Below the pieces are notes generated by a model. It did not search any database. It was not told the DNA's origin and saw nothing but the letters and a program-made list of their open reading frames with translations. Positions 1-11,806 of a stretch of 64,000 nucleotides of DNA are shown piece by piece. Origin of the DNA: Ignelater luminosus (Eukaryota; Arthropoda; Insecta; Coleoptera; Elateridae); the NCBI GenBank assembly GCA_011009095.1, contig VTPC01000426.1, positions 1 to 64,000 on the forward strand, read 5' to 3'. The first letter of the stretch is position 1. Each line of letters opens with the position of its first letter. Position numbers and translations under genes: made by a program.

Positions 1-2499
1 ATCTTAAATCATCTTGGAAAAGAAGCAAATTAAGCGCTGAGTAAGTTCGTTAAGTTGGTTGCTTTATGATTATGTATTTTAATCTCATAACCTAATTTTA
101 TGTAAATATGGAGTCTTTGCTCTTACGTTGCAGTTTTCAAAAGATTTTTCTATTTTTCATTGCCATCGTCATTACCCAGCTAGAATAATCTAACCGTATA
201 TCATTTATTTCAGAACATAAAAGGTTAGTTCAGCTGGTTAGGTGCTCTATGTCTGAACTGAAACCTGAAACTGCCATGGGTGTGTAGATTGTTGGCCATA
301 GGTTGCAAAGAAATAAGTTGTTAACATATTAAAGAACAGTTTCTTCTTTGAAACTATGCTTGAAGTGTTTTGGAAATAATGGTTAATCTGACCAATCAAG
401 TGAAACAAATTTCTGTATAAAGAAACAACTAAAACTCTCAATAAAAAAATTTTATGTTACAGTATCGTCGTGTTCAGAACTTTATAGGTCATGAGTTTAA
501 ATACAATATATAGTATTGTGTAAGAGATTATAAGCTTCTCAGGAAGATAATTGAAATCAAGCCGGGATTAAACAGTAATTCCCGAAAGCTTGGATATAGT
601 CTACATGAGCTTTCTATTCATAATACACTATTCCATTGAAAATTCAAGCACATAATAATGTAGTACGATACGTACTACTTTAAATATACACATACAAGTC
701 CAGATTCCGTATTATTCTTTCAATTTACGTTTGAATAGTATCTTCCACGTTTTGTAATCGTACAACACAATAGTACAGATTAGAAATCTAAAAGGAAGGG
801 TAATTTGCACTTGAATAGTTTACAATATTTGAGGAAGAGAAAAACTTTTGAATGTTGAAATTGAAAATTAATTCTTATTACTTATGCTCTGTTAAAACAC
901 GATTTTGCTGGTAAAGCATTACCAACTATTATAACTTACCCATGCATTATTAATAAATTGCTGACCCGTACTAAAATAGGAACCCAGCGTATTTAGGCAC
1001 GATAACGATCAACCCCCTTTGTCAGTAGCTGTTTAGCGTGTATTTAGTTTTAATACATTTAACCAATAATTAACTAACACTCTCTGCTTTTATTAATACA
1101 CTCCGTAGTTAGTAAATTCTGCACAGTTCATAACAAATCTGGCTGGCGTTTTAATAATTGGAAATTTAAATTTTACATCTAGATCCTCGAAACTAATTTA
1201 TGCTGCGTTCTTGCCTTTTATAAAATATTCATCTGATACCCAAGCTGTACTTCAAAATCCTCGGAAAAGGCGGCAGAGGAAAATTCGTCAGGCTAAATCA
1301 AATGTATCTCATTTTCGATGGAGTTTGTTCAAATACTACGTAAATATTTTGAATATCTTGAATTTAATTTTTTCAATATACACTGGAATCTCTACTTGAA
1401 GAGTTTTTATAATTTAAATTATAATTCCAATCTCACTTTTTCTTAAGCAAGTTGCTACATAATCCGAATTTCTTATCTAAAGAACTCAGTAACAGGCTCT
1501 TAATTATTTACAGTCGAAAGATACCGAAAATCAACTTCACGAAAAGTAGGACAATCCTAGGTAATGCAAGTTTTATAGCTTCTTAACGTGGTATATTAAT
1601 GAAAGCTGAATTGTGTGATTTAGTCTTGTGATACTAAAAGCGTAACTGCTCGTTTTAGACCAGATTAAGGTTAGCAGGAGAGTTGGACATAAAATCTAAA
1701 TTAATAATCGATGGAAAGGTAGGAATGTAATTTCAGATTTTAGGTTGATTACAGCTCAGAAATTGCATAGACCAGCAGTAATTGGCTATAAATTATTCCA
1801 AGTCCACAGAAAAAATAAAAACCTGGAAAAATCGCCCGAATCTCTTTCATATCATTATTTATGCAGCCTTTGATCAGATCTGCCATGAGTTCTTTCGGTT
1901 CAATAAATCCGACGGTTCTTATTATTTGAAAAATTTATCCTACAAATATTCGTTATATACATGTAGACTTTCGGTATACTAGATTATTGTGGGAACATGA
2001 AACAAGCATGGAAATAATCCCGTTGCCGTAAGGAAAATGGGAAAAATGGAAAAGTTCTGTTTAATATTTTATTTTTGGTTCATACAAATACTATAACATT
2101 TTCTGTAATTGTATTCATTAAATTATACGAGAAACTTTATTTGTTCTATCATTTTGAATTTTTTTTCTTTTGTATTGTGGATATTTTTATCAAACGTCAT
2201 TTAATCTGAATCAAATCTGAAGTTTTCTCTACAAAAAACTCGATAAACATCACTACCCTAGTGGGAAAACAGAATTGCCATTGTTTTTCCACCAGTTAGT
2301 AACACTTATAACGAATTTGTTTTCAATTTATTTACTCCATCCATTTATTTATTTACTACATCGGTTGATATCGAGGTCAGAAAAGTTCAATATTCATTGA
2401 TATTTTTTTATTGCTTATCTAAAGCTTCATTCTTTCTACATGTCAATACCTTTCCCAAACCGAAATTGGTTTCTTATCACCTTTTTATCGCAGACGACT
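1..2499. other. AT-rich non-coding stretch
   Basis: I see no gene here. The open frames present are 60-90 codons, AT-driven and without recognisable domains. A short perfect palindrome (arms AGTAGTACG and CGTACTACT around TAT) lies at about 659-680. Related palindromes recur near 15760 and 28420 (see findings). Confidence 0.6.
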
Positions 2500-3030
2500 T
2501 GAGTGCACTATTAATTAGCAAAGCTGGGCAAAGCACTGCACTAAAGTACTTCAATTATCAAGCACCGACCACTGAGCTGAAGTGCCTACATTTAATGAAG
2601 AGCTTCAATTACAAAACAATAATTAAAAACTTAAAGCATCAGTTACCAAATACATTAAAGCTTTAAGCATTTAGCAAGTTGTGTTTGCTTAAAACTTAAG
2701 GTATATAAAAATACCGAAAAGTGCTTCACCCTCTTATTAAAGTGAATTCAAGCTGTAAGTTCTACAAGCTCTTCTGAAGGTGCTTTAAGCCTTTATGAAA
2801 TTTCTCAACTTTTGAAATACTGAAACGTGGCAATCGTGAAGTGGCTTGAGGTGTTCCGAAAATGCGTGAAGCAGTACGAGAAAGTACTGTCCGATTCTGT
2901 ATAAATTACTGAAATTACAATTTCAAAAGAATTCAAGTGGCAAGTATCAAGCACTTACTTTAAAAAGCAATTCAAGCACAGGATTGAAGTATTGAGCACT
3001 TATGCAAGTACTTTACCAAAGTGGTTCCTA
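2500..3030. promoter_or_regulatory. Cluster of AAGTGCTT/CAAGTAC-like words, possible regulatory module or decayed simple repeat
   Basis: About a dozen related words built on AAGTGC, AAGTAC, AGCACTT and CAAGTG lie within 530 bases on both strands. Examples are at 2534-2554, 2718-2727, 2780-2790, 2875-2890, 2933-2960 and 2985-3022. NK-2 class homeodomain proteins bind T(C/T)AAGTG, so a homotypic cluster of such sites would look like this. A degenerate short tandem repeat seeded on the same word is an equal alternative. No coding signal accompanies the cluster. The 89-codon frame at 2397-2666 overlaps it and looks like chance. Confidence 0.3.
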
Positions 3031-4124
3031 AGAAGTCTGTCTATCCTTTCGAATAGGCCTTCTCGACTTAGATTATTCACCTAATTTGGTCAAATCAATT
3101 TAGATGGGACGTTTTTCATCTTGATCCGCGTATACACTATAGAAAAAATATTTTTTCAAATATGAAACGCTTGGCCTTCTATGGCTATTCGATTTTCCAA
3201 TTTTTCACAAACTAGAAATCAAACATTTTGAGGATAGCAATGTGTTGGTAATCTTTGCAGAATTACATTTAGGTCCGTATGTTATTTTCTCATTCGGTCA
3301 TTACATTTATCATCAATCAGAATACAAGATATTTAAGTTAATGCGGCCTTATCAGGGTTGTGTTACCCTCTTGATATCGTGATGAGATTGCTTTTGTCAT
3401 CGTTAACCTTGTACTGGCTAAATCCTTTTTAGTCATTTTCCCCTTTAGGGTTCTATTGATGGACTTAATAAGGCATTAGTGTCGTTTGTCATCTTATCGT
3501 GATGTTTCGTGCTTTCTTTAATGACGGCATTAATAAAAAGCATCTTTAGATGTTCGTTTGGTTAGATTCATACCAGGCCAAAAAGTTATTCGAGTGAATT
3601 AAACCAACTTTTCTAAAAGAAAACCATTTCAATTTTGCAACTACACTTCTTTGTAAACTGATATTGTTGCGTTTAGCCTTCTTTTAGAAAGATCCAAATG
3701 CAGAAAGCCTAAATATATTTTTGATACATGCATCCAAAATTGAGGCCACTCTCCTTGTTTGAATTGTCTTTGCTTAAAACAGTTTACCTGAATTATTATC
3801 TCAAAGTTTATTTTCCTTCTAAGAAAGTTGTATTGCAAAAGGAAAAATCGAATAATAGTTTCTGACCGACCTTCCAAAAATGCCTTTGGCTATACGTCCG
3901 TTTCAGAAATAAACAATTTAATTACAGTATTGTCTTATGGACACTGAAACCGGTTGGAGCTTTTCATGACATTAAATAACCGATGGTTCAGTTGATAAAT
4001 TCAGTACTTTTATCCTAAGCATGCGGTAGAAGCAGAACAATAACTTACCTTCCAAATGGAAGCTTGTGAATCAAACCATTATTCTCACTGTTACAAAATG
4101 GATCAAATAACAAAATATTTAATA
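3031..4124. other. AT-rich non-coding stretch
   Basis: I see no gene, RNA or repeat that I can support here. The 78-codon minus-strand frame at 3641-3877 has no recognisable domain. Confidence 0.5.
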
Positions 4125-4441
4125 TAAAACATCTGAGAATGCAAAGCATAACCACAATTTTGAACACGTTCCCGAGGTGATATCAAAAAACTAAAAGTAC
4201 ACGTTTGCCTTATTTTTGATGCAGAATACGATTCTAAAGTAAAAAAAATTTTTGAAAATTTTCCAATTTTTGGCTGCCATTTTGACCATGTTCCCGAAGA
4301 GTTATCAAAAAGCAAAGATACTATAGTTTCTGATGTAGAATCCAAATCTGAAGTCAAAATTTCAGAATTTGACAAAAAATGCGGACATACATACAGACAC
4401 AGACTTCGCAAATTCAGTAACGACTCCTTCGGAGTTCGTTG
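4125..4441 (-). repeat. Dispersed repeat family A, copy 1
   Basis: The reverse complement of this segment matches 42340-42695 over nearly its whole length, at roughly 80% identity by eye. Shared landmarks in order are GAATTTGCGAAGTC, CTTCAGATTTG, ATGGTCAAAATGG, TTTAGAATCGTATTC, ATATCACCTCGG and GGTTATGCTTTGCATTC. Both copies can be read in the same frame to give similar peptides (ILTSDL, STS, WSKW, FSK, LESYS, ALHSQMF), here on the minus strand from 4411 to 4103. The family is unnamed to me. It abuts the LINE relic that follows. Confidence 0.75.
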
Positions 4442-5330
4442 AATATTGCAGATCTTTTAAAGCCAGACTCCTGTCCGAAAGGTCTCTTTTTGTTATTATT
4501 TCTTTTTTCAGTCTGGCTTCTAGGAGTCACTCTAGTAGCTTCCCAAGTTTTGATTTTTATCCGTTTGCTGTCATTTTCTATAAGTATAAGACCCAGGCTG
4601 GTATGCTTCCACATCTCAGGAAGTCCGTCTTCTCTGAGTAGCTTTTTAGTACTTTGGTTATGTATCCGGTTTTCTTTAGCGCTATTATTTGTCTAGTTTT
4701 CCCGGTATTCGGGCCTAGGTGTTTTGCCTGTTTCAATCTTATTGGCTGCGGACATAACTTCTTTCTCAGTGAATTCGGCAATATCTTGTTTCTGTTCTGC
4801 ACCTGTTGGATATTTTTTTGCTTTGGAAACGGCTTGTCGGTTATCTTGATTTTGTCTTAATCTAATAATTCTATCATGCGTAACATTTTTGTCTTCCTGG
4901 TTAGAATTTTAAAACCGTTTGTTAACTTTTTGGATAAATTTACTCAGCGAATCTTTATACCTCTTTTAGTTTCCCTTTCTAATGATGTTACTGTTCTTGT
5001 GGTTCTGATCATTTTCCTTCTCGCCTTTTGGCATTCATTCTGCGCCTCTAGTACTTCTCCCGTCCATCAATATATTGATTTATTGCGGAAGTTATTTCTT
5101 TTAAAGGTTTCGCTGCATGTTTCAATGATTATGTCTTTGCAAGCTTCCGCAGAGTGTTTCTGTACAGAATGTTATATCTATGTATGAATGCTTACCACCC
5201 CTGGCTGAAATGATTATAGGGAGGTCCTCACAGCATGTATTTGGCATTGAAATTTCCTCCGACTACTATTTTCTTCTCTTTTAGTCTGTCCCACTGTTGG
5301 GTATATAAGAAAAGAACCATGACGAATAAA
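4430..5330 (-). pseudogene. Decayed non-LTR retrotransposon (LINE) ORF2: end of endonuclease to start of reverse transcriptase
   Basis: The minus strand, read across several frameshifts and stops, gives an ordered set of LINE ORF2 landmarks. Near 5243-5260 is GGNFNAK, a variant of the GGDFNAK motif of the apurinic-type endonuclease. Near 5150-5200 is SYIDITFC, the later endonuclease segment. A charged linker (DGREVLEAQNECQKARRK) follows at about 5010-5080. At about 4680-4780 is FTEKEVMSAANKIETGK, matching the reverse-transcriptase entry region whose usual form ends GKAPGPDG. At about 4575-4625 is LPEMWKHTSLGLILI, matching the FPxxWKxAxLVLI block. The rest of the RT, including the YXDD box, is absent. 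The order fits the Jockey/R1/I group. The copy is dead: the Gly-Pro-Asp-Gly motif is lost and many stops are present. Confidence 0.7.
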
Positions 5331-8300
5331 ATTATATCATTCTTCAAAGAATGCGTTGAGTTTAGTATGTCCTAAATTGAAACTTCAGAAACAGAAATTA
5401 ATTTGGGCCGCCCAGTAAAATATTGACCACCCAGGACATCAAGAGAAAATGAAGCCGAAAAGGTCGATAAACCTGAAGTCTGCTCCATAGGATTGAATAA
5501 AAATCTTTCTCATGATATCTTAACCTAAACGGTAAATGAAGAATGAGAGAAAATACAACAAATGCTGGAAAAAGTTGATGAGAAATGTTTATGTTCATCA
5601 TCAAAACTACAGTGTTAATTAGAAAATATGCCAAATTCTACGAAACAGTCATATGGTTTGCTAAACAGTCTAGAAGAAAGTTGATTTTATCACAATGTAA
5701 TGTGAACAATAAAAACCTTGGCTTTATAAAGTTATGAATAACATCATAGCAATCAGTTATTCATGGTATTACTTCAGTAGAAAACAAAAAAATGTAATTC
5801 GTTTTAATTTAAATTGTATCCAATCCAATATTTATTGTTGCAGGGATTTATCAAATTTTTTCTCAATCCATCAATGAAATCAGACAGGTTGCAAATTTAA
5901 ATGTATTGGATTAGACAAGCGTCAAATAAAAGACTAAATTGCTTACAAAAGCTTTCATAAATTCAAACAGCAAATTTGATATTTTGTATTTAAAGAAAAA
6001 TAAATGTTTTAATGTTTTGGGTACATGGCCATTGATAAATTTCAAATCAATCTAAAAATGTTACTTGCTATCAAACATAAGAAGTAAAAAGATTCTATCC
6101 TAACACATTTCGGGCTTATTTAGTTAATAGAAACCAATAAAATTGAAGGATTTTTATCTTCGAGCACTCATTCATTTTTATATCCCAAGTTCTCATTTTC
6201 ACTATAAATTTGAACATGAAAACCAAATAGAATTAGTTAATCCATCTTTCCGAGTTTGATTAGGATTAATTGGCAATTGAAGTAAGTTTTTATGGACACT
6301 AACATCAATTTAAGGCAACGTATCGTTTCCCGATAATCGACGACATATTGGATAGCGTATTATTCGATTTAGCACAGCATTGAAATCTTGCTTTTAGAAA
6401 AATGTAAAAAAAAAACAGTTGTTTTGCCTTTTGAGAGAAGTTTTGAATCATACAGAAAAAACGCCATTTTATATTCAACTGCTGAATGAATTAATTATAA
6501 TAACAAATAAGTAGCCCTGGTATAACGTGCTCTGCCTTCCTACCTTGTATTGCAAAAACGAAAGCGAATTTCTTTTTGCATGACTGTGGGATTTATGTAG
6601 TTTGTTCTCTCTCATGTTTTATATTTTATGTTTTAATTTAGTACAGTATTTGTTCGAGATAAAGAAATATGAATAATATACATTCATTCGTAATTTTGCA
6701 TAAAGTAATGTCGCAGCATAACTGCTTTCGACTTATTTAAATTTCTCATTTGTAATCATTAAATGCAGTCGAGTCATTTTTATACTGTCCAAATTAGTAT
6801 GTCCACCTACACTTTTCAAGTGAACTTTTATTTTAATCCTAATGAAGTTCATTCACCCAAGGTGGTGATTCTTATGTACATATTTAAATATGTTCAAATT
6901 AACGCACAAAGATATAAATAAAAACATGTAGACAGAAACAATGCAATGCCAATGAAATATCTGAAAAGCAGGATGATTGCCTTCATAAAATAGAACACCC
7001 CTAGTAAGAGACGATTACTAGGGCATTCAATTGGTTATCTTGAGATCTATATGGTGGCGTCTTAAGTCTTTGTCTTTAGTTTTCCACCCTAGCTCAATTT
7101 ATTTCTTAGTTTACTTCTCACAGCTGTTGGTACACATGTCCACTTGTTTTTAGTTCTAAATAGTTTGTAGTGTAAACTGGATTTTTTCGTATTTGATTTC
7201 TTTTTAAGTTTTTTCATTTCCGCTATATTTTCCCCTTAAAATTCTAGTGGTAATTTCTCGATGAAGTTGAAGTAAATTGAAAGGTATACACTCAACTTAA
7301 ATCATTCCAAATCTCAGGATTTCCAATTACATTTTTAATTAATCTGTTTTAAACATCTCGAAGCAATTTCCTCGCTGTCAAAATTTGAACTAATTAAAGT
7401 TTAACTTCGGCATAACCATTTTTCCTTGGCAATCTTCAATTTTTATTATCATTGCCGAAACGCGGAACGTTAAATCTTGTTTTGCCAGAAAAGCTAAATT
7501 TTCCCTAAAAAGCAAAAGCTTTGTATTAAAGTAACATTTAATAAACTAATAACACGACATTGTGTCTTATTAAATAATTCTCTTATTAATTTGTAAAACA
7601 GAATAAAACGTCAGCAACACGACGAGAGAGAAACCCAGAAATGTAATTCATTTTCGTGTGTAGAAAATTAAGTTAGCGAAATTTGTTGTGTCGTCTTCGC
7701 TTCCAACGTTTATCTCGTTTTGTTCCATGTTCTTTCGTCCACTTTGCGGAAAATAATGTACGGTAAATAGAAGCAGAAATTGAAAATAAAATGAGACTTT
7801 GATTTATTTTATTGGCAATATGAAGTGAATTTTCTTTCGGGGTGTTTCTTTTTTTATTTATATATTTTTTTCTGTTTTTCTATCTAGAATTGGCAAATAA
7901 TAACTTCGATACTACGTTTTGGTATTGCTAGGGCTGTTTTTTAAAAAAGAGTATTAGATTGCTTTCTTAATTTTTCAATTTTGTTTCACAAAGCTGCTTT
8001 TAAAAGTGGGCGGTTAAACTTATTCCCATCATTTTTTTTTATAAATCTCTGAACAACTTTTTAAGGATCTCTAACTAATGGTTTATTATTGCAAAAATAT
8101 CTTGATGTCACAAACAGTTATTTCAAATTAACGACTACCACTTATTCCAAATTGCATTTAATATAATTTTTTCTAATTAGAATTTAAAAATCAAAGATAA
8201 AATTTGTTTTCGGCACAAACATATTTCGTTAGTTTTGTTAATTCTGACCATTGCTGTCTGTCTACCATTTGTTTTACTTTTGTAATAAATTGTTCTCTTT

Positions 8301-9039
8301 ATTAAGGTAAACTTTTCTTTGTCTCTGGTGACATGTTTACATTTAAACAATGTAAAGTTATGACACAAAACATTTTAATTCTAAGGTTTTAATAAAGTGG
8401 GTATTATAAATTTAAATTAGTAATGTGTACCACCCCGACAAATCCTTTGTGCTTTATTTTGTTATTTGCACGCAGCAGCTTAAGAAGTTGTAACTATATT
8501 ACTGGAAAATTAAACATCAACAATACATATTAGTAGATATAACTCGGATGAAGAAATTTTCTCGGGCAAACCTTTATTTTGTATTTGAATCTTAGAGATT
8601 TATCTATTTATATCATTAATTAACACCGAGATATCTTCAGGTTTTAATTAGTTAGTTAATTTAAATTGTAAATGCAATTATCTACAACTATTTGTAATAA
8701 AAAACCTATTTCGTTGTATTCATCAACCCACTCATATCAAGTCCTGTTGCAAATTTTATGTAAAAGTATCAAGAAAGATTCCAGTAGGTGCGAGAAGACC
8801 TAAACCAAACTCTTGTTACTCTTTCTCTCTGAGCCAAAACGGTACCAGTGACATTTGTGGTATTTCTACTTGTAAAGGTTGTCGAGACTGGAAAGATACA
8901 TTTTTGATTTCTTGGTCTACCTTTAAAAGATTTCTTGTCAATTTATTATTTTTTAATTTAAGACCCAAATTGTTTGCTGATTTTAAAAGTATCATTTCTT
9001 TTGATCGTGCTCGAAAATCTAGAATCGTCCATTTTGTGT
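5331..9039. other. AT-rich non-coding stretch
   Basis: No gene or clear repeat is visible in this 3.7 kb. The longest frames (minus 5398-5634 and minus 8177-8368) are under 80 codons and unlike anything I know. Base composition is strongly AT-rich, with poly-T and poly-A runs. Confidence 0.5.
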
Positions 9040-9740
9040 TTTAGATAAAGACTTAGGGTATTATTAGATTATTGGTTAGGCTTTTGACCTCTTTTCACTT
9101 TGGCCTAAAAGATCTGATTACTCTATTGCGTATATTTATTGCCACTTTAATCTCGTACAGTATACTTTGATGTTTCCGGTTTTGCCTGACTTCAAAGGTA
9201 GTGTCCAGTTAACAGTGCCGTCAGGATGCCTTGTTTGCTAAAATGAAATATGAATCTTCTTTGTTTCAATCCAATATAGAAACTTTTTTCTTCCTCCCAC
9301 TATTGGAGATAAATCTTCAGATGGCTTCTTAAGTAAACCACAAAAGAAATTCTAAGAAAGATGTCTGTCCGACGTCAATGCTCTCATGACCTAGTATTCG
9401 CAACAAAATCACTCGATTTACTTCGGCCAAGGTTTAAAGAGCTTGCAGCCACAGGTAAATTAACTCAGAATCTTCAAAACCGCCCGTCTATCTGAATATA
9501 CATATTTGCCTCTAGAAATCTTCTTCGTGAGCAGTTCCGAAAACGTTGCTCAATGATGTGAGTTTCAGCCAGAACAACTGTAGCAAAATTATCCATGACT
9601 ATGAATATCTGGCAGGCCTAGGTTCGCAGATACGCGCACCGACTCCTTTCGTTTTGTATCGATCAGTGTAACAACTGACGATTACTTGTTCAACTTTGGA
9701 TCCACCAATTTCCATAGTTCATAATCCGAAATAATTTCTT
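9040..9740 (-). pseudogene. Decayed LINE ORF2 C-terminus: RNase H domain and following region
   Basis: The minus strand gives a degraded RNase H-type domain of the kind found in I/R1-group LINEs. Near 9640-9675 is CYTDRYKTKGVGA, matching the usual YTDGSKTxxGVGAG with the first catalytic Asp. Near 9560-9600 is MDNFATVVLAETHII, matching the segment with the catalytic Glu (ATVFQAE). Near 9480-9510 is VYSDRRAVLKILS, matching IFSDSxAALKAL with the third Asp. Near 9390-9430 is NRVILLRILGHESID, matching the WVPGHxGI block. About 170-200 bases further on is QGILTALLTGHYL, matching the LTGHxxLxxHL segment before the terminal zinc knuckle. Frameshifts and stops separate the blocks. It lies upstream on the minus strand of the 4430-5330 relic, but its domains come later in ORF2, so the two are separate insertions. 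Confidence 0.55.
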
Positions 9741-11079
9741 TGAAGCGCTTCTGGAACTCGAATTTCTTTGATATTTTATTTGAAGTCTCTCTAGAATAAT
9801 TGAATGATCATTTAGATTTCTTGGTATCGTATATTTGTAACTGGACCGTACGCTTTAGGCGATGGAAAGAGATTAATCGCAAAAAATGAAAACGCGTCAA
9901 GGACGCTCCACACGCTCCATCTTGCCTTAACCCTTGTCTCGACAGGCAACTCTCAATGTAAAACTGTAGGCTTGAAATGCATACACACGCACCGGCTTAA
10001 CTCAAGACTTTTTCTCAGTTGTCTAGAAGTGTTTAGCGAAATTACACCATGTCGGACATTAGATTAATTGCTGTTGGGTTAGCTCTAGCTCTAGAGGAAA
10101 AAAACGCAAACCAAGATCTAAGTGGTCGAAATCGTGGTTGCTAAAACAAACTGAGCTCTCTCACACAAACTTACTAAATGAACTTAAACCGCAGGCACAG
10201 GTCATCTCTCTAGATTTCAGTGAATTCGGAAAGAAATGCGTGAGAATAATGCCTTAAATCGGCCCTGACAACAATAATATTCACTTCCAATCGCTGCAAA
10301 ATAATGTTAAAACTGAGCTCAAAATCGGTCATTCCATACACACGTTTAGACTTGCTCGCATACTTTATGCGACGCATTAAAAATTTCAAGCAGAGCCTGA
10401 ATGCCGTCAAGCCTCGCTTTGCTCCGAGCAAGTATTAAGACTTCTCATCCACACGCTCCGTCTTACCTTGAGACACGACACTGTACAGGGAAGTGTTAAG
10501 GCAAGACGGAGCGTATGCAACGCCCTTAACAGTATGCGTCATATTTAGAGTTTGGTCGTCCGATGGGGGACAAACTAAACGTTGATCTATCAAGGTAACA
10601 GTCCCCTGTACAGACAATGCCATAGAAGTTTATTCTTATGTAAATTGTGGCAGTGGTAAGCATCAAATGGCAAATTTGGGTGGGAATTTCGAAATTTCGC
10701 GCTATATGGCCACAAAGTGCAAACACAAACAGCGTCAACGGGCATCGATAGATGGAGCTAACCAAGACAAACCCAGAATGGTGGCACAAACTTGGGACGA
10801 AAGGACTAAGCAATGTTGCTACTGCTGCTGACTCGCTGATGCAGTTAGACGTCGAAATGTGTCTGCTGTCGCAGATATAAATATGAAAGCACCAACGGGT
10901 CCGGGACAATAGCAAACGACCAATTCTACGTATGCAAACCTACGTGTATTCATTCAAAACGAAGTGTAAGGGAGACAGATCGTGTAGTGTTTCCAGAGTT
11001 GCAATTGGATAGATGCATGTAGCAGCAAGCAAGCCAGGCGTCTATGTATATTTAGAAAAATTTGTGATATTGCATTATA
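9741..11079. other. GC-richer non-coding stretch with short direct and inverted repeats
   Basis: No recognisable gene is present, although several overlapping open frames occur (minus 10210-10431, 10435-10623, 10526-10915; none with a known domain). A 17-base word, ACGCTCCRTCTTRCCTT, occurs directly at 9912-9928 and 10453-10469 and inverted at 10498-10514. The last two form a stem-loop with one mismatch and a 28-base loop. The 129-codon minus frame is Cys- and Ser-rich and may be chance in this less AT-rich DNA. Confidence 0.4.
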
Positions 11080-11360
11080 CAGTGTGTCCAAGATAAGGAT
11101 GCACAGCATGGGGATCTTGGAAACGGTAATAGATACAGGATCGGTTAAATGAGATGAAAGTTGGCTATTTATACGACCTTTTTTTTGGCGTTTGCAAAAT
11201 CTAGATATCTTTGATAGTTTCAGGGATATTTAAGAAAAAGTAGATTTTCTCGATTTTCATTATTTTTTCTTTTATTTATTTGAAGAGATATCGGAAAACT
11301 AAAACCACTTTTCAATTGCCACTTTTTGTTCTCTATTAAAATACGCTAATAAAATTCCTG

Positions 11361-11394
11361 TACAACGTTTCGGTTTCGAGTAACCATCATCAAC
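11361..11394 (-). ncRNA. Hammerhead-like ribozyme motif, left arm of the foldback element
   Basis: Read on the minus strand, the order is TTGATGA, T, GGTT, loop ACTCGA, AACC, GAAA, C. This resembles the hammerhead core CUGANGA, stem II, GAAA, except that the first core C is U and an extra U precedes stem II. Penelope-like retroelements and related short retroelements are known to carry minimal hammerhead motifs. I infer a relationship, but self-cleavage is not shown. A GUC/GUH cleavage site paired through stems I and III was not established. Confidence 0.4.
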
Positions 11395-11520
11395 CTCATT
11401 TTTTTAAATAGGCGGAAAAACAATTGAAAATTGTTTTGGATAGCTCTTGTTGTCACGATTCTAATGATGTAAACATGATAGGGTTATTTTGATTTCTTAT
11501 GTTATAAATTAATGCATTCT

Positions 11521-11659
11521 ACAGTACCCTGGCCTGCACGATCACCTGATCTAACACCGTTAGATTTCTTTCCTCTGGGGTTATGTCAAGAATCATGTGC
11601 TTAACCAAAATTCTGACGATGAACAGCAATTATTACAGTTGGTCACAGCAGCGTTCAAC
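11521..11659 (+). pseudogene. Fragment of a Tc1/mariner-like transposase C-terminus
   Basis: The reading WPARSPDLTPLDFF appears from about 11530. After a single extra C in a run near 11571-11572 the frame changes to LWGYVKNHVLNQNSDDEQQ and continues to about 11659. This matches the segment around the third catalytic acidic residue of insect Tc1/mariner-type transposases, whose usual form is WPxRSPDLTPxDFFLWGYLK. The residue expected to be catalytic, in PLD, is present. Only about 45 codons remain, and the rest has been replaced by the inverted arms. Transposition must have depended on an enzyme made elsewhere. Confidence 0.7.
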
Positions 11660-11772
11660 ACAAAAAAATTAAAACCAAAATAACCCTATCATGTTTACAT
11701 CATCAGAATCGTAACAACAAGAGCTATTCAAAACAATTTTCAGTTGTTTTTCCGCCTATTTGAAAAATTGAG

Positions 11773-11806
11773 CTTGATGATGGTTACTCGAAACCGAAAC
11801 GTTGTA
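11773..11806 (+). ncRNA. Hammerhead-like ribozyme motif, right arm of the foldback element
   Basis: The plus strand shows TTGATGA at 11774-11780, U at 11781, stem GGTT at 11782-11785, loop ACTCGA, stem AACC at 11792-11795, GAAA at 11796-11799, then C. It is the mirror copy of the motif at 11361-11394. The paired GGTT/AACC stem is intact in both arms. As in the left arm, the extra U before the stem departs from the textbook core. Confidence 0.4.

Noticed and set aside
222-275. tRNA-like text TAGTTCAGCTGGTTAGGTGC
   Set aside because: The D-arm looks right, but there is no box B at the expected distance and no cloverleaf can be drawn.
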